Assembly (NCBI GenBank): GCA_046598525.1
Contig: JBKJIJ010000013.1
Coordinates: 62,001 to 126,000 of the forward strand
From: Methylotenera_A sp046598525
Lineage (GTDB): Bacteria; Pseudomonadota; Gammaproteobacteria; Burkholderiales; Methylophilaceae
Reading direction: 5' to 3'
DNA: 64,000 bases
A program made the position numbers and the translations under genes. The notes under the pieces are model-generated. The model saw nothing but the letters and a program-made list of their open reading frames with translations, was not told the DNA's origin and did not search any database. Below are positions 28,001-35,926 of this stretch, piece after piece. Every line of letters starts with the position of its first letter. The stretch's first letter is position 1.

Positions 28001-28457
28001 CGCATTGATGGCGCAAGGCTTCTAAATTCAGTTTCTGACCCTTTTTGAGCATAAAGCTATGCCCTGCCAAATACGCCACTGCTGGCAAGCGAATGAGCGC
28101 GGTGGCAATTGGCACAATCACCACATCACATTGGTTTTGGCTAATTTGGTACAAAGTCGCCAAGCGCTCTGAAATCAAATCCGGATGTGGCGAAAATACA
28201 TCGTAAGGCAGCGTTTCCCAATCGGGCAACAAGCGCACAGTGAGCTCTGGCGCGAAATATGGAATCTCTTCTAATAAGCGCTGCGCCTCAAATGCATTGC
28301 TGGTAATAATCACCAGTGGTGACTTTTTTGCAACAACTTTTGAATCTTTTGTTGTTTTTTGGCTACATGCAAGTAAAGCAAGAGATAAGCTATCTAAGCC
28401 ATTGGCTGGATACGAAAAACGGCTTTTTGGACCTGCGTTTGGCGGAGTTAACTGCAT
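25044..28457 (-). CDS. mfd: transcription-repair coupling factor Mfd
   Basis: Protein of 1137 residues, the usual Mfd length. An N-terminal UvrB-like region (about 1-330) binds UvrA, a RID/CarD-like domain follows (about 465-540, from DLSELRMDDPVVHEQHGVGRYKG), then the RecG-like helicase with Walker A GDVGFGKTEVALRAAF, DEEHRFGVRQKEQL and GRVGRSHHQAYAYLL, and a C-terminal TRCF domain. Mfd removes stalled RNA polymerase from DNA lesions and recruits UvrAB. The start at 28457 is an ATG. Divergent from rpiA. Confidence 0.96.
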   Translation of the reverse strand: MQLTPPNAGPKSRFSYPANGLDSLSLALLACSQKTTKDSKVVAKKSPLVIITSNAFEAQRLLEEIPYFAPELTVRLLPDWETLPYDVFSPHPDLISERLATLYQISQNQCDVVIVPIATALIRLPAVAYLAGHSFMLKKGQKLNLEALRHQCAQAGYHHVSQVISPGEFSVRGGLVDLFPMGSVFPFRIDLFDDEIESIRTFDVDTQRSLYPVPEIRLLPAREFPLDDKGIATFRSNFREQFEGDPQRATIYKNVSKGVASGGIEWYLPLFFEETSTLLNYLPENSTLCLHGNCDKAAQQFWTEANSRYRLLAYDAERPILKPEVLLIKTDDFFAQTQNYAVITLSHEAKNALPALDIERRAEQPLHKLQAFISGNKKRILITAESLGRRETMSQLFTEHGINIPTCETWAEFQASDAPLMLGVSPLHNGFYDDSTVITESELYSGTVRQQRRREKEKARNTEGMLKDLSELRMDDPVVHEQHGVGRYKGLMNLDFGEGETEFLLLEYFGDDKLYVPVSQLFLISRYSGGPPESAPLHRLGSGQWEKAKKKALKQIRDTAAELLNLYAQRAARRGHAFTLSLKDYEAFCEGFPFEETPDQLEAIENVIKDMQSGRPMDRLVCGDVGFGKTEVALRAAFVAVMGGRQVAVLVPTTLLAEQHYQNFCDRFAEWPIKIAEISRFRSAKEQKQALADLAEGKVDIIIGTHRLIQKDVVFKNLGLAILDEEHRFGVRQKEQLKALRAEVDILTLTATPIPRTLSMAMEGLREFSVIATPPQKRLSIKTFHTYYSDGIIREAVMREFKRGGQVYFLHNEVDTIFVQKEKLEKILPEARIAIAHGQLRERELEHVMRDFYQQRSNILLCTTIIETGIDVPTANTIIMNRADMFGLAQLHQLRGRVGRSHHQAYAYLLTDEHRKITPQAQKRLDAIQLLEDLGAGFHLAMHDLEIRGAGELLGDSQSGEMQEIGFSLYSDMLNHAVKQLKAGKEPDLNAPLGVTTEINLHVPALLTNAYCPDVHERLVIYKRLANANNDDDLDGLQEELIDRFGLLPEQGEALMACHRLRIAAKPLGINKIDASDSAIQLHFAQTTEIDPVKLIDLLQRDRRCRMNGPDKLRVTVQLGNVAHRAEFVKTLLKEFV

Positions 28458-28619
28458 AAATGTGCTTGAAAATTACTTAGGTGCTTAAAAAAATGAGTTG
28501 GCTAATGATGACTTATTACCTATTATAACCTCAAGCTTGGCGTTAATTTATGCGCTAATAACAATTAAGCAGCTCTAATTATAAACGCTGCATATCAAGT
28601 GTTGAGGAGCGTTACTGTC

Positions 28620-29327
28620 ATGAGTGAAACACCCATGAAGGATAAACCTGTTAACGATAAACAGGCCGTTGCGATTCATGCTGCCAATTTTGTAAAAAAT
28701 GGCATGCTGGTTGGTTTGGGCACCGGCTCAACCGCCAATTATTTTATTGAAGAATTAGCACGTCGTCAGCGCGATGAAAATTTAAAAGTTACCACTATTG
28801 CCAGCTCTACCGTGAGCATGATTAAAGCGCAAAGCTTGGGCTTAAGCGTGATTGCGCTTACCCAAGTGGCCGAAATTGATTTATATGTAGATGGCGCAGA
28901 TGAAATAACGCCAGATATGACGCTGTTAAAAGGCCGTGGCTATGATTTGGTGCTAGAAAAATTGCTGGCAAAAGCCGCTAAGCAGTTTTTAGTGGTGGCC
29001 GACAACAGTAAATTAGTCAGCCGCATTGGCACCAATTTCGCTATTCCTATAGAGGTAATGCCAATGGCGTGGAAAGCCGCCAAACATAGCTTAGAGCAAG
29101 CTGGTGGCGTGGGCGATTTGCGCCAAAATGTGGCTAAAGATGGCTTATGCGTTACCTCTCACGGCAGCTTGGTGCTGGATATGGTTTTTGATAAAACATT
29201 ATCAGAAGCGCAATTAAATCAGCTTATTAACAACACACCTGGCGTGGTTGAGCATGGGATTTTTGTTGGCTTAGCTAGCGCCACATTAATTGCACATGAA
29301 GGTGTTGTACGCGAAAACTGGGCATAG
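28620..29327 (+). CDS. rpiA: ribose-5-phosphate isomerase A
   Basis: Enzyme of 235 residues that interconverts ribose 5-phosphate and ribulose 5-phosphate. Signature segments are GLGTGSTANYFI, DLYVDGADEI and LLKGRGYDLVLEK. The ATG at 28620 is chosen because GAGGAG lies 10 bases before it; an in-frame GTG at 28599 precedes the ribosome-binding site and is excluded. In methylotrophs of this group the enzyme also serves the ribulose monophosphate cycle. Confidence 0.95.
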   Translation: MSETPMKDKPVNDKQAVAIHAANFVKNGMLVGLGTGSTANYFIEELARRQRDENLKVTTIASSTVSMIKAQSLGLSVIALTQVAEIDLYVDGADEITPDMTLLKGRGYDLVLEKLLAKAAKQFLVVADNSKLVSRIGTNFAIPIEVMPMAWKAAKHSLEQAGGVGDLRQNVAKDGLCVTSHGSLVLDMVFDKTLSEAQLNQLINNTPGVVEHGIFVGLASATLIAHEGVVRENWA

Positions 29328-29354
29328 TATTTGTTTTCGCTAGTAAACATCATC

Positions 29355-30839
29355 ATGTTGAATCTACGTCGTTTATACCGCGTATTACTTTCGGCATTTT
29401 TATTGTGCGCTACTTTATTGGTGGCTTCATGCACTCCGCCTAGCGAACAAGAAAAAGACGATGGCACAAGGGTGGTGATTAGCCCTTCTGCTGAAAAAAA
29501 TGCCAAAGTGCTCACCTTTGTAACGCTTAACAGCCCTAACACCTATTATTTGGATGATGATAAACAAGCGGCTGGCCTTGAATACGATTTAATTCAACTA
29601 TTCATTAAGCACCTGAATGACGGCACCGAATTAAAATTAACCGTTGCCAATAATATCAACCAAGTGATTCCGGCCGTATTGAACAAAAAAGCCGATATTG
29701 CCGCCGCCGATGTCACTATTACCGATGGCCGCAAACAGATTATCGATTTTTCGAATCCCTACCAAGATGTGCAACAAGTGGTGGTTTATAACAGTCAAAA
29801 GCTGAAAGATGATAAAAAAAAGGCACCAAAAAACCTGAAAGATTTAGCGGGCCGCCTGATTACCGTACCCGCTGGCACCAGCTTTGTAGAGCGTTTAATC
29901 AAGCTTAAACCCAAGCAAGCTGGCTTAATTTGGCAAGAACGCTTGCATGTGGGCTCAGAGCAATTATTGCAAGAATTAGAGCAAGGCGATATTGACTACA
30001 CCATTGCCGATAGTCACTTGGTTTCTATTATGCAAAATTATTACCCCAATTTAAGCATTGCTTTTGCATTGGGCGAGCCAGAAAAAATTGCATGGGCCAT
30101 GCCTAAAAATGCCAACCCAGAGCTGCAATTAAAGGTGAATGCCTTTTTTAGCAAGATTAAAAAAAATGGCACACTACGCAACTTAATCGATCGCTACCAC
30201 GGCAACGCCAAGCGGCTTAAACCGGTGGATGTGAAAGCTTTTTTAATCCGCAGCCGCACTTTATTGCCCAAATACAAACGGCTTTTTCAACAAGCGCAAG
30301 AAATTACCGATTTAGATTGGCGCTTAATCGCTGCCATTAGCTATCAAGAATCGCATTGGGATACATTTAATACATCCCCCACCAATGTGCGCGGATTAAT
30401 GATGTTAACCGAAGATACCGCCGATTTAATGAAAGTTAGTGACAGATTAGACCCAAAACAAAGCATTCCTGCTGGGGCAAAATACATCAATTTGCTTAAA
30501 GATACTATTCCTGACCGTGTGCCAGAGCCTGATCGCACATTTTTGGCGCTAGCTTCTTACAATATTGGATACGCCCATGTGGAAGACGCGCGGGTGTTGG
30601 CGCAGCGCTTAAAAATGAACCCAGACCGCTGGGCGGATGTGAAAAAAACCTTGGTGATGTTAAACGACCCGACTTATTATGTGAACGCAAAATACGGCTA
30701 TTGCAGCGGTGGTGCACCAGTGATTTTTGTAGAATCGATTCGCAGCTATTACAATATTTTGGCGCGCTTTGAACCGAGTTACGATGATAAAGCCAGCCAA
30801 TTTAAAATCGCCAGCGCTGATACTTATCCTAAATTTTAA
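29355..30839 (+). CDS. mltF: membrane-bound lytic murein transglycosylase F
   Basis: Lipoprotein of 494 residues from the ATG at 29355. The lipobox LLVASC puts the lipidated Cys at residue 26. A substrate-binding-protein-like domain (about 45-270, with ADVTITDGRKQIIDFSNPY) is followed by a lysozyme-like SLT domain with catalytic Glu332 in AISYQESHWD and the GLMMLT and ALASYNIG segments. The MltF architecture is complete. It cleaves peptidoglycan glycan strands with formation of 1,6-anhydromuramic acid; the N-terminal domain regulates activity through muropeptide binding. Starts 28 bases after rpiA. Confidence 0.92.
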   Translation: MLNLRRLYRVLLSAFLLCATLLVASCTPPSEQEKDDGTRVVISPSAEKNAKVLTFVTLNSPNTYYLDDDKQAAGLEYDLIQLFIKHLNDGTELKLTVANNINQVIPAVLNKKADIAAADVTITDGRKQIIDFSNPYQDVQQVVVYNSQKLKDDKKKAPKNLKDLAGRLITVPAGTSFVERLIKLKPKQAGLIWQERLHVGSEQLLQELEQGDIDYTIADSHLVSIMQNYYPNLSIAFALGEPEKIAWAMPKNANPELQLKVNAFFSKIKKNGTLRNLIDRYHGNAKRLKPVDVKAFLIRSRTLLPKYKRLFQQAQEITDLDWRLIAAISYQESHWDTFNTSPTNVRGLMMLTEDTADLMKVSDRLDPKQSIPAGAKYINLLKDTIPDRVPEPDRTFLALASYNIGYAHVEDARVLAQRLKMNPDRWADVKKTLVMLNDPTYYVNAKYGYCSGGAPVIFVESIRSYYNILARFEPSYDDKASQFKIASADTYPKF

Positions 30840-30910
30840 TTAGCAAACATGTTAATTAAAATGCAGCGCTAGCGTATTTTTAAATTTATTTGATGGCTTA
30901 AGCAACTGAA

Positions 30911-32188
30911 TTAAGACGGTTTAATAGACTGTAAATTGTTCATATAAGGCTGCAACACTTTCGGAATCGTGACTGAGCCATCGGCATTTTGATAATTTTC
31001 TAGCACCGCCACCAATGTGCGCCCTACTGCCAAACCTGAGCCATTAAGCGTGTGCACAAATTCTGTTTTACCTTGCTCGTTTCTAAAACGCGCCTGTAAA
31101 CGGCGAGCTTGAAACGCCTCACAATTACTCACGCTAGAAATCTCACGATAAGTATTTTGCGCTGGCAACCAAACCTCTAAATCGTAAGTTTTAGCCGCGC
31201 CAAAACCCATATCGCCCGTGCAAAGTGAAACCACACGGTAAGGCAATTCAAGCGCTTTTAAAATATTTTCAGCATGCCCAACCATCTCTTCTAAAGCTTC
31301 ATAGCTTTTGCTTGGGTGCACAACTTGCACCATTTCCACTTTATCAAATTGATGCTGACGAATCATCCCCTTGGTATCGCGACCATAAGAACCCGCCTCA
31401 GAGCGGAAGCAAGGCGTATGCGCAGTCAGCTTAATCGGCAAAGATTCTAAAGGCACGATTTCATCGCGAACAGTATTGGTAAGTGTGACTTCAGAAGTAG
31501 GAATTAAATAAAGTTTGCTATCGTTGTGATTTAAGCTAAACAAATCTTCTTCAAATTTAGGCAATTGGCCAGTACCGGTTAGCGTTTCTGCATTTACCAA
31601 ATAAGGCGTATAGCACTCTTCATAGCCATGCTGTTCAGTCTGCGTATCCAACATAAATTGCGCCAAAGCACGGTGCAATTTCGCAATGCCGCCACGCATA
31701 AAGGTAAAACGCGTGCCAGATAATTTAATACCGGTATCAAAATCCAGCCCAAGTGGAGTGCCCACATCGGTGTGGTCTTTGATTTCAAAATCAAAAGTGC
31801 GAGGCGCGCCAATTTTGCGCACTTCAACGTTATCCGCTTCTGATTTACCGGCTGGCACGCTTTCATGCGGCAAGTTAGGCACGTTTAATAAAACGTTTTG
31901 CAATTTAATTTGCAGCGCTTCCAATAAGGCCTCATCCGCTTTTAAAGCATCACCCAAACCGGCAACTTCAGCCAATATGGCGCTTACATCCTCACCCTTA
32001 GATTTGGCAAACCCAATTTGCTTAGAGCTGTTATTGCGCTTGGCCTGCAAATCTTGCGTACGCGTTTGTACCGCTTTACGCTCTTGTTCAAGAGCCGTAA
32101 AAGCGGCTGAATCAAACGCAAAACCACGCCTGTTTAACTGGTTAACAACACCGTCTAAATCATTTCTTAATGCTTGAATATCTAACAT
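30911..32188 (-). CDS. serS: serine-tRNA ligase
   Basis: Class II synthetase of 425 residues. The N-terminal long antiparallel coiled coil (about 30-100) holds the tRNA variable arm. Motif 2 is FRSEAGSYGRDTKGMIRQHQ and motif 3 is GSGLAVGRTLVAVLENYQ. Charges tRNA-Ser and also tRNA-Sec. It is the last gene of the leftward ftsK-lolA-(TPR barrel)-rarA-serS series; a palindromic repeat separates it from rarA, so it may have its own promoter. Confidence 0.96.
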   Translation of the reverse strand: MLDIQALRNDLDGVVNQLNRRGFAFDSAAFTALEQERKAVQTRTQDLQAKRNNSSKQIGFAKSKGEDVSAILAEVAGLGDALKADEALLEALQIKLQNVLLNVPNLPHESVPAGKSEADNVEVRKIGAPRTFDFEIKDHTDVGTPLGLDFDTGIKLSGTRFTFMRGGIAKLHRALAQFMLDTQTEQHGYEECYTPYLVNAETLTGTGQLPKFEEDLFSLNHNDSKLYLIPTSEVTLTNTVRDEIVPLESLPIKLTAHTPCFRSEAGSYGRDTKGMIRQHQFDKVEMVQVVHPSKSYEALEEMVGHAENILKALELPYRVVSLCTGDMGFGAAKTYDLEVWLPAQNTYREISSVSNCEAFQARRLQARFRNEQGKTEFVHTLNGSGLAVGRTLVAVLENYQNADGSVTIPKVLQPYMNNLQSIKPS

Positions 32189-32232
32189 TACAATTCCTAT
32201 TATTGACTGACTACTTTACCAATTACATGATT

Positions 32233-32318
32233 CGTCATTCCCGCGAAAGCGGGAATCCATTTTAAAAATCGTTCAAAAACTAAATTCAAGTTGGATTCCC
32301 GCTTTCGGGGGAATGACG
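32233..32318. repeat. REPIN-like palindromic element, 86 bp
   Basis: Two inverted hairpin ends, CGTCATTCCCGCGAAAGCGG and its mirror ending GGGGGAATGACG, with about 30 bases between. Placed in the 168-base gap between rarA and serS. Confidence 0.9.
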
Positions 32319-32356
32319 CAATATTAAATGTGCCTATGTAAAAACAAGCTAATAAC

Positions 32357-33676
32357 TTACTTTTTTGCTTTCCTATCAAGCTCTTTAAGATGCTTTAATT
32401 TTTCGCTAATTTTACCTTCTAAGCCGCGCGGTGTGGGCACATAAAACTGCGGCACTTTATTTTCTTGCACTAATTCATCTGGAAAATACTGCTCACCTGC
32501 CGCGTAAGCTTCTGGCTCATTGTGCGCGTAGCGATAATCTTTGCCGTAATCCAGCGCTTTCATCAATTTAGTCGGCGCGTTTCTTAAGTGTATGGGCACT
32601 GGCCGCGATTTATCTTGCGCCACAAACGCTTTTGCTTGATTGTAGGCGTTGTAAGCGGCATTGCTTTTGGGCGCAACAGCCAAATAAATCACCATATTCG
32701 CCAGCGCCAATTCTCCCTCCGGTGAGCCAAGTCGTTCATATATTTGCCAAGCTTCTAGCGCCATGGTTTGCGCGCGCGGGTCGGCTAGGCCAATATCTTC
32801 AATGGCCATGCGGATAATGCGGCGGCCTAAATAAAGTGGGTCGGCGCCACCATCAATCATGCGCAAAAACCAATATAAAGCGGCATCTGGATTACTGCCG
32901 CGCACCGATTTATGTAGCGCAGAAATTTGGTCATAAAACGCTTCGCCACCTTTATCAAAACGGCGCAACTTGCTTGACATGGTAGTTTGCAAAAAGGCTT
33001 CGTCTATTTCGCTAACCTTGGCGCCTTCAGCCGCGTTAAATAAGCCTTCTACAAAATTCAGCAAGCGTCTTGCGTCACCATCGGCATAGGCCAGCACTTG
33101 CTCTTTAACCGCGTCAGCCAAGTGCGTATTAGGCGCCACCAATGCTTGCGCGCGGCTTAATAGCAAATCCAATTCTGGTTCGGATAAGGCATTTAGCACA
33201 AACACTTGTGCTCGGCTTAAAAGCGCACTATTCACTTCAAACGATGGATTTTCGGTAGTCGCGCCAATAAAGGTAATCAAGCCACTTTCTACAAATGGCA
33301 AAAACGCATCTTGCTGACCTTTGTTAAAGCGGTGCACTTCATCTACAAACAAAATGGTTTTGCGGCCGTGTTGCTGCAAGGTTAATTCGGCGCGTTCTAC
33401 CGCTTCGCGAATATCTTTAATGCCAGATAGCACAGCCGAGATCGGGATAAAATCCGCATCGGCAGTATTGGCAATTAAGCGTGCCAGTGTGGTTTTGCCA
33501 ACACCTGGTGGGCCCCATAGAATCATGGAAGGTAATTTGCCGGATTGAAAAGCCAAGCGTAACGGTTTATTTTGACCAAGCAAATGCGATTGCCCAACCA
33601 CTTCATCTAAAGTTTTGGGGCGTAGCCGTTCGGCTAACGGTGCGATGGGAGTTGCCGGTTGAAATAAGCTGGTCAC
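32357..33676 (-). CDS. rarA: replication-associated recombination protein A (MgsA)
   Basis: AAA+ ATPase of 439 residues with Walker A LWGPPGVGKTTLARLIA, Walker B FVDEVHRFNKGQQDAF, sensor 1 FIGATTENPSFEVNSALLSR, and the C-terminal tetramerisation part (MRMIDGGADPLYLGRRIIRMAIED). RarA acts at stalled replication forks and, in E. coli, shares an operon with lolA and serS. The order here is the same except for one inserted gene between lolA and rarA. Confidence 0.94.
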   Translation of the reverse strand: MTSLFQPATPIAPLAERLRPKTLDEVVGQSHLLGQNKPLRLAFQSGKLPSMILWGPPGVGKTTLARLIANTADADFIPISAVLSGIKDIREAVERAELTLQQHGRKTILFVDEVHRFNKGQQDAFLPFVESGLITFIGATTENPSFEVNSALLSRAQVFVLNALSEPELDLLLSRAQALVAPNTHLADAVKEQVLAYADGDARRLLNFVEGLFNAAEGAKVSEIDEAFLQTTMSSKLRRFDKGGEAFYDQISALHKSVRGSNPDAALYWFLRMIDGGADPLYLGRRIIRMAIEDIGLADPRAQTMALEAWQIYERLGSPEGELALANMVIYLAVAPKSNAAYNAYNQAKAFVAQDKSRPVPIHLRNAPTKLMKALDYGKDYRYAHNEPEAYAAGEQYFPDELVQENKVPQFYVPTPRGLEGKISEKLKHLKELDRKAKK

Positions 33677-33778
33677 TTATTTTGCTTTTGATGACGATTA
33701 AAACGCTATTTTAGCGTTAATTTAAAGTTTGGCTTATTTTTTTGGGATTTGATTGGCGTTTTAACTGGATTATTTGTT

Positions 33779-35143
33779 TTACCATTTGAAATCTTTGCGC
33801 ACATTGACTGAAATTACTTTGCGCTCAAAGGTATTTAAATCAATATTAGAATCGTTTTTAATATAGCTAAATTGCGGCCTAACCGACCAATGGGGCGCTG
33901 GAAGGTAGCGTAATCCCAGCGTTGCGTCATATTGATCATCATGCCGCCTGATTAAAAAAGCGGGATCATTGGCATCGTGTCTGCGAAACTCTGCGCCAAA
34001 AGAGCTAAATACTTGCCACTGGCTATTAAAATTTAGTTGGCCACCCGCACGCAAACCTACAATATCATGGCTAAAAAAATCAGCACTAAAATCGCGCGAT
34101 TCTTCTTTTCCGCCATAAATACTGGCAAAAATAACCGGGTTTAAATCTGATTGAAAAACATGAGCCGCATTAATACCGATGATGCTTCTGGCGGCGTTGC
34201 GAATATCGTTTCCTGCATAATTTAAGCGTGTGTATTGCGCATATATGCCGGCTTGGTTGCTATTATCGAAATCGTGTATCCATTGTGCTGTTGCGCCATA
34301 GGCGCGTCTGAAGCTTTCACCATTTAAATCAAAATGGTTATCTTGCACGGCAATACTCAACAAATTTTTATCTAATTTAAGCTGCAAGCCACCATTAAAA
34401 TCCAGCGCGCTATTATCAAAGTCTTTTTCAGAAGAATTCAAACGGTTATTACCATTAACAGCACCAAATACCGCTAATTGCTCATTTAATGGTTGGTTAA
34501 ATGAAATGCCGGCGGCTAAATTCATAAAATTATCCGATTTTTCTTGCGCATCTTTGCCCAAGGCAAACGCTAAACCGCCAAATAAAGGCACGCTAATTGA
34601 GCTAATGCTTGGCGCGCTACTCACGTTAGAATCCCAACCCAAACCTAAATCTAAATAAGCGGCAAATGTGGTGGTGGTGCCTTCTGTTTTATCAATCGCG
34701 GTTAATAGTTTTTCAATTGATAATTTGGTTTTTGCATCCGGCTCTAAGCCCAGTACATAATTAAATTCTTGCTTGGCGGCTTCTTTTTCGCCCAATAAAA
34801 AATGCGCCTTGGCCATTTCTGCCCGCGCATCTTGATGATTTGGCTCTACTGCCAACACGCGCTCAAGCGCAAAGGCGCCGCGCGTCACATTGCCACTTTC
34901 CACCCCTGCAACACCTAATAAATAATCATATTGCATATCACCTGCACGCGCATCTTCTAAAGGCTCAAGCAATTGATAGGCTTTTTTGTAATCGGCTTGA
35001 CGAATCAAAGATTGGGCTTGAATCAACACCGCATCTTGCTCGGCATGGCTATTTTGCGAAAATAAAATGGTGAAAATCGCCATTAGAAAAATGGCGATTA
35101 GCTTGGGTAAAAAACGTATTGAATGCTGGTTTAGGCTTTGCAT
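33779..35143 (-). CDS. TPR plus outer-membrane beta-barrel protein, Slam/DUF560-like
   Basis: Protein of 454 residues from the ATG at 35143; an upstream TTG is less likely. A signal peptide (about 1-34) is followed by tetratricopeptide-like helices (about 38-150, QSLIRQADYKKAYQLLEPLE and ALERVLAVEPNHQDARAEMA) and a C-terminal barrel (about 160-454) ending in an aromatic residue. The TPR-then-barrel plan and the end segment RPQFSYIKNDSNI are those of Slam (DUF560) proteins, which carry surface lipoproteins across the outer membrane. No substrate lipoprotein gene is next to it. It interrupts the otherwise conserved lolA-rarA pair. Confidence 0.68.
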   Translation of the reverse strand: MQSLNQHSIRFLPKLIAIFLMAIFTILFSQNSHAEQDAVLIQAQSLIRQADYKKAYQLLEPLEDARAGDMQYDYLLGVAGVESGNVTRGAFALERVLAVEPNHQDARAEMAKAHFLLGEKEAAKQEFNYVLGLEPDAKTKLSIEKLLTAIDKTEGTTTTFAAYLDLGLGWDSNVSSAPSISSISVPLFGGLAFALGKDAQEKSDNFMNLAAGISFNQPLNEQLAVFGAVNGNNRLNSSEKDFDNSALDFNGGLQLKLDKNLLSIAVQDNHFDLNGESFRRAYGATAQWIHDFDNSNQAGIYAQYTRLNYAGNDIRNAARSIIGINAAHVFQSDLNPVIFASIYGGKEESRDFSADFFSHDIVGLRAGGQLNFNSQWQVFSSFGAEFRRHDANDPAFLIRRHDDQYDATLGLRYLPAPHWSVRPQFSYIKNDSNIDLNTFERKVISVNVRKDFKW

Positions 35144-35290
35144 TTTTGGCCTATTTAACAACTAATTAATGCTTTAATAATAGTAGATTACACCACTTTA
35201 ATAAAGTAAAAGTTGAGCTTAAAATTAGAAGTTAAATCTTAAAAACTTATGTAACTATAAAATTTTTTTATAAAACTATTCTTCTGTAAC

Positions 35291-35926
35291 CTACTCGCCT
35301 ACAACATCTACACCTTTAGGCGGTATAAATAAAAAGGTTGATTCTTGTAATTTTGGGTTGCGTTCAACGCCATCAAACGTAATCATCGTAATGTGATTAA
35401 AGCTATCGTACAGCTCCATTTTGCGCAGCGTTTCATCTTTAAAGCCCAATAAAACGCGTTCAAATCCGCTGTCTTTATCTTTAGGCAAAGCCAAAACCCA
35501 GTTTAATCCATCTTTGCGCACCGCATTTTTAATGGTAAAACTTTTCTCAACCGCCTCACCTCCTGCCAACAAAGCGGCAGGGCTAGAACCTAAGGCTTTA
35601 CTTAATTCGCGCACCGTTACTTGTTGCAAATCGGTGTCGTATAAAAACACTTGTTTGCCATCGCTAATAATTTGCTGTTCATACGGTTTTGCATAATCCC
35701 AGCGAAACTTATTAGGGCGCTGCAACTGCATGGAGCCTTGCACTTCTTGTATTTTTCGGCCTTTGGTATCAGTTACCACTTGGCTAAATTGCGCGCGCAT
35801 GGCATCTGTATTTTTAAAGAAATCATGCAAGCTAGCCACGCCATCGGCAAAGCTGCTTTGAGCGGCTATAAAAAGCCCCGTTACTACTATCTTTTTAATC
35901 ACTTGTATTTTAATCAGCTGTTGCAT
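35291..35926 (-). CDS. lolA: outer-membrane lipoprotein carrier protein LolA
   Basis: Periplasmic carrier of 211 residues from the ATG at 35926; the open frame extends 25 codons further but only into ftsK. A signal peptide (about 1-28, ending SSFADG) and the LolA fold follow, with MRAQFSQVVTD, PNKFRWDYAKPYEQQIISDG and the C-terminal FIPPKGVDVVGE. It accepts lipoproteins from LolCDE and delivers them to LolB. The start overlaps the last 17 bases of ftsK, so the two are coupled. Confidence 0.92.
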   Translation of the reverse strand: MQQLIKIQVIKKIVVTGLFIAAQSSFADGVASLHDFFKNTDAMRAQFSQVVTDTKGRKIQEVQGSMQLQRPNKFRWDYAKPYEQQIISDGKQVFLYDTDLQQVTVRELSKALGSSPAALLAGGEAVEKSFTIKNAVRKDGLNWVLALPKDKDSGFERVLLGFKDETLRKMELYDSFNHITMITFDGVERNPKLQESTFLFIPPKGVDVVGE

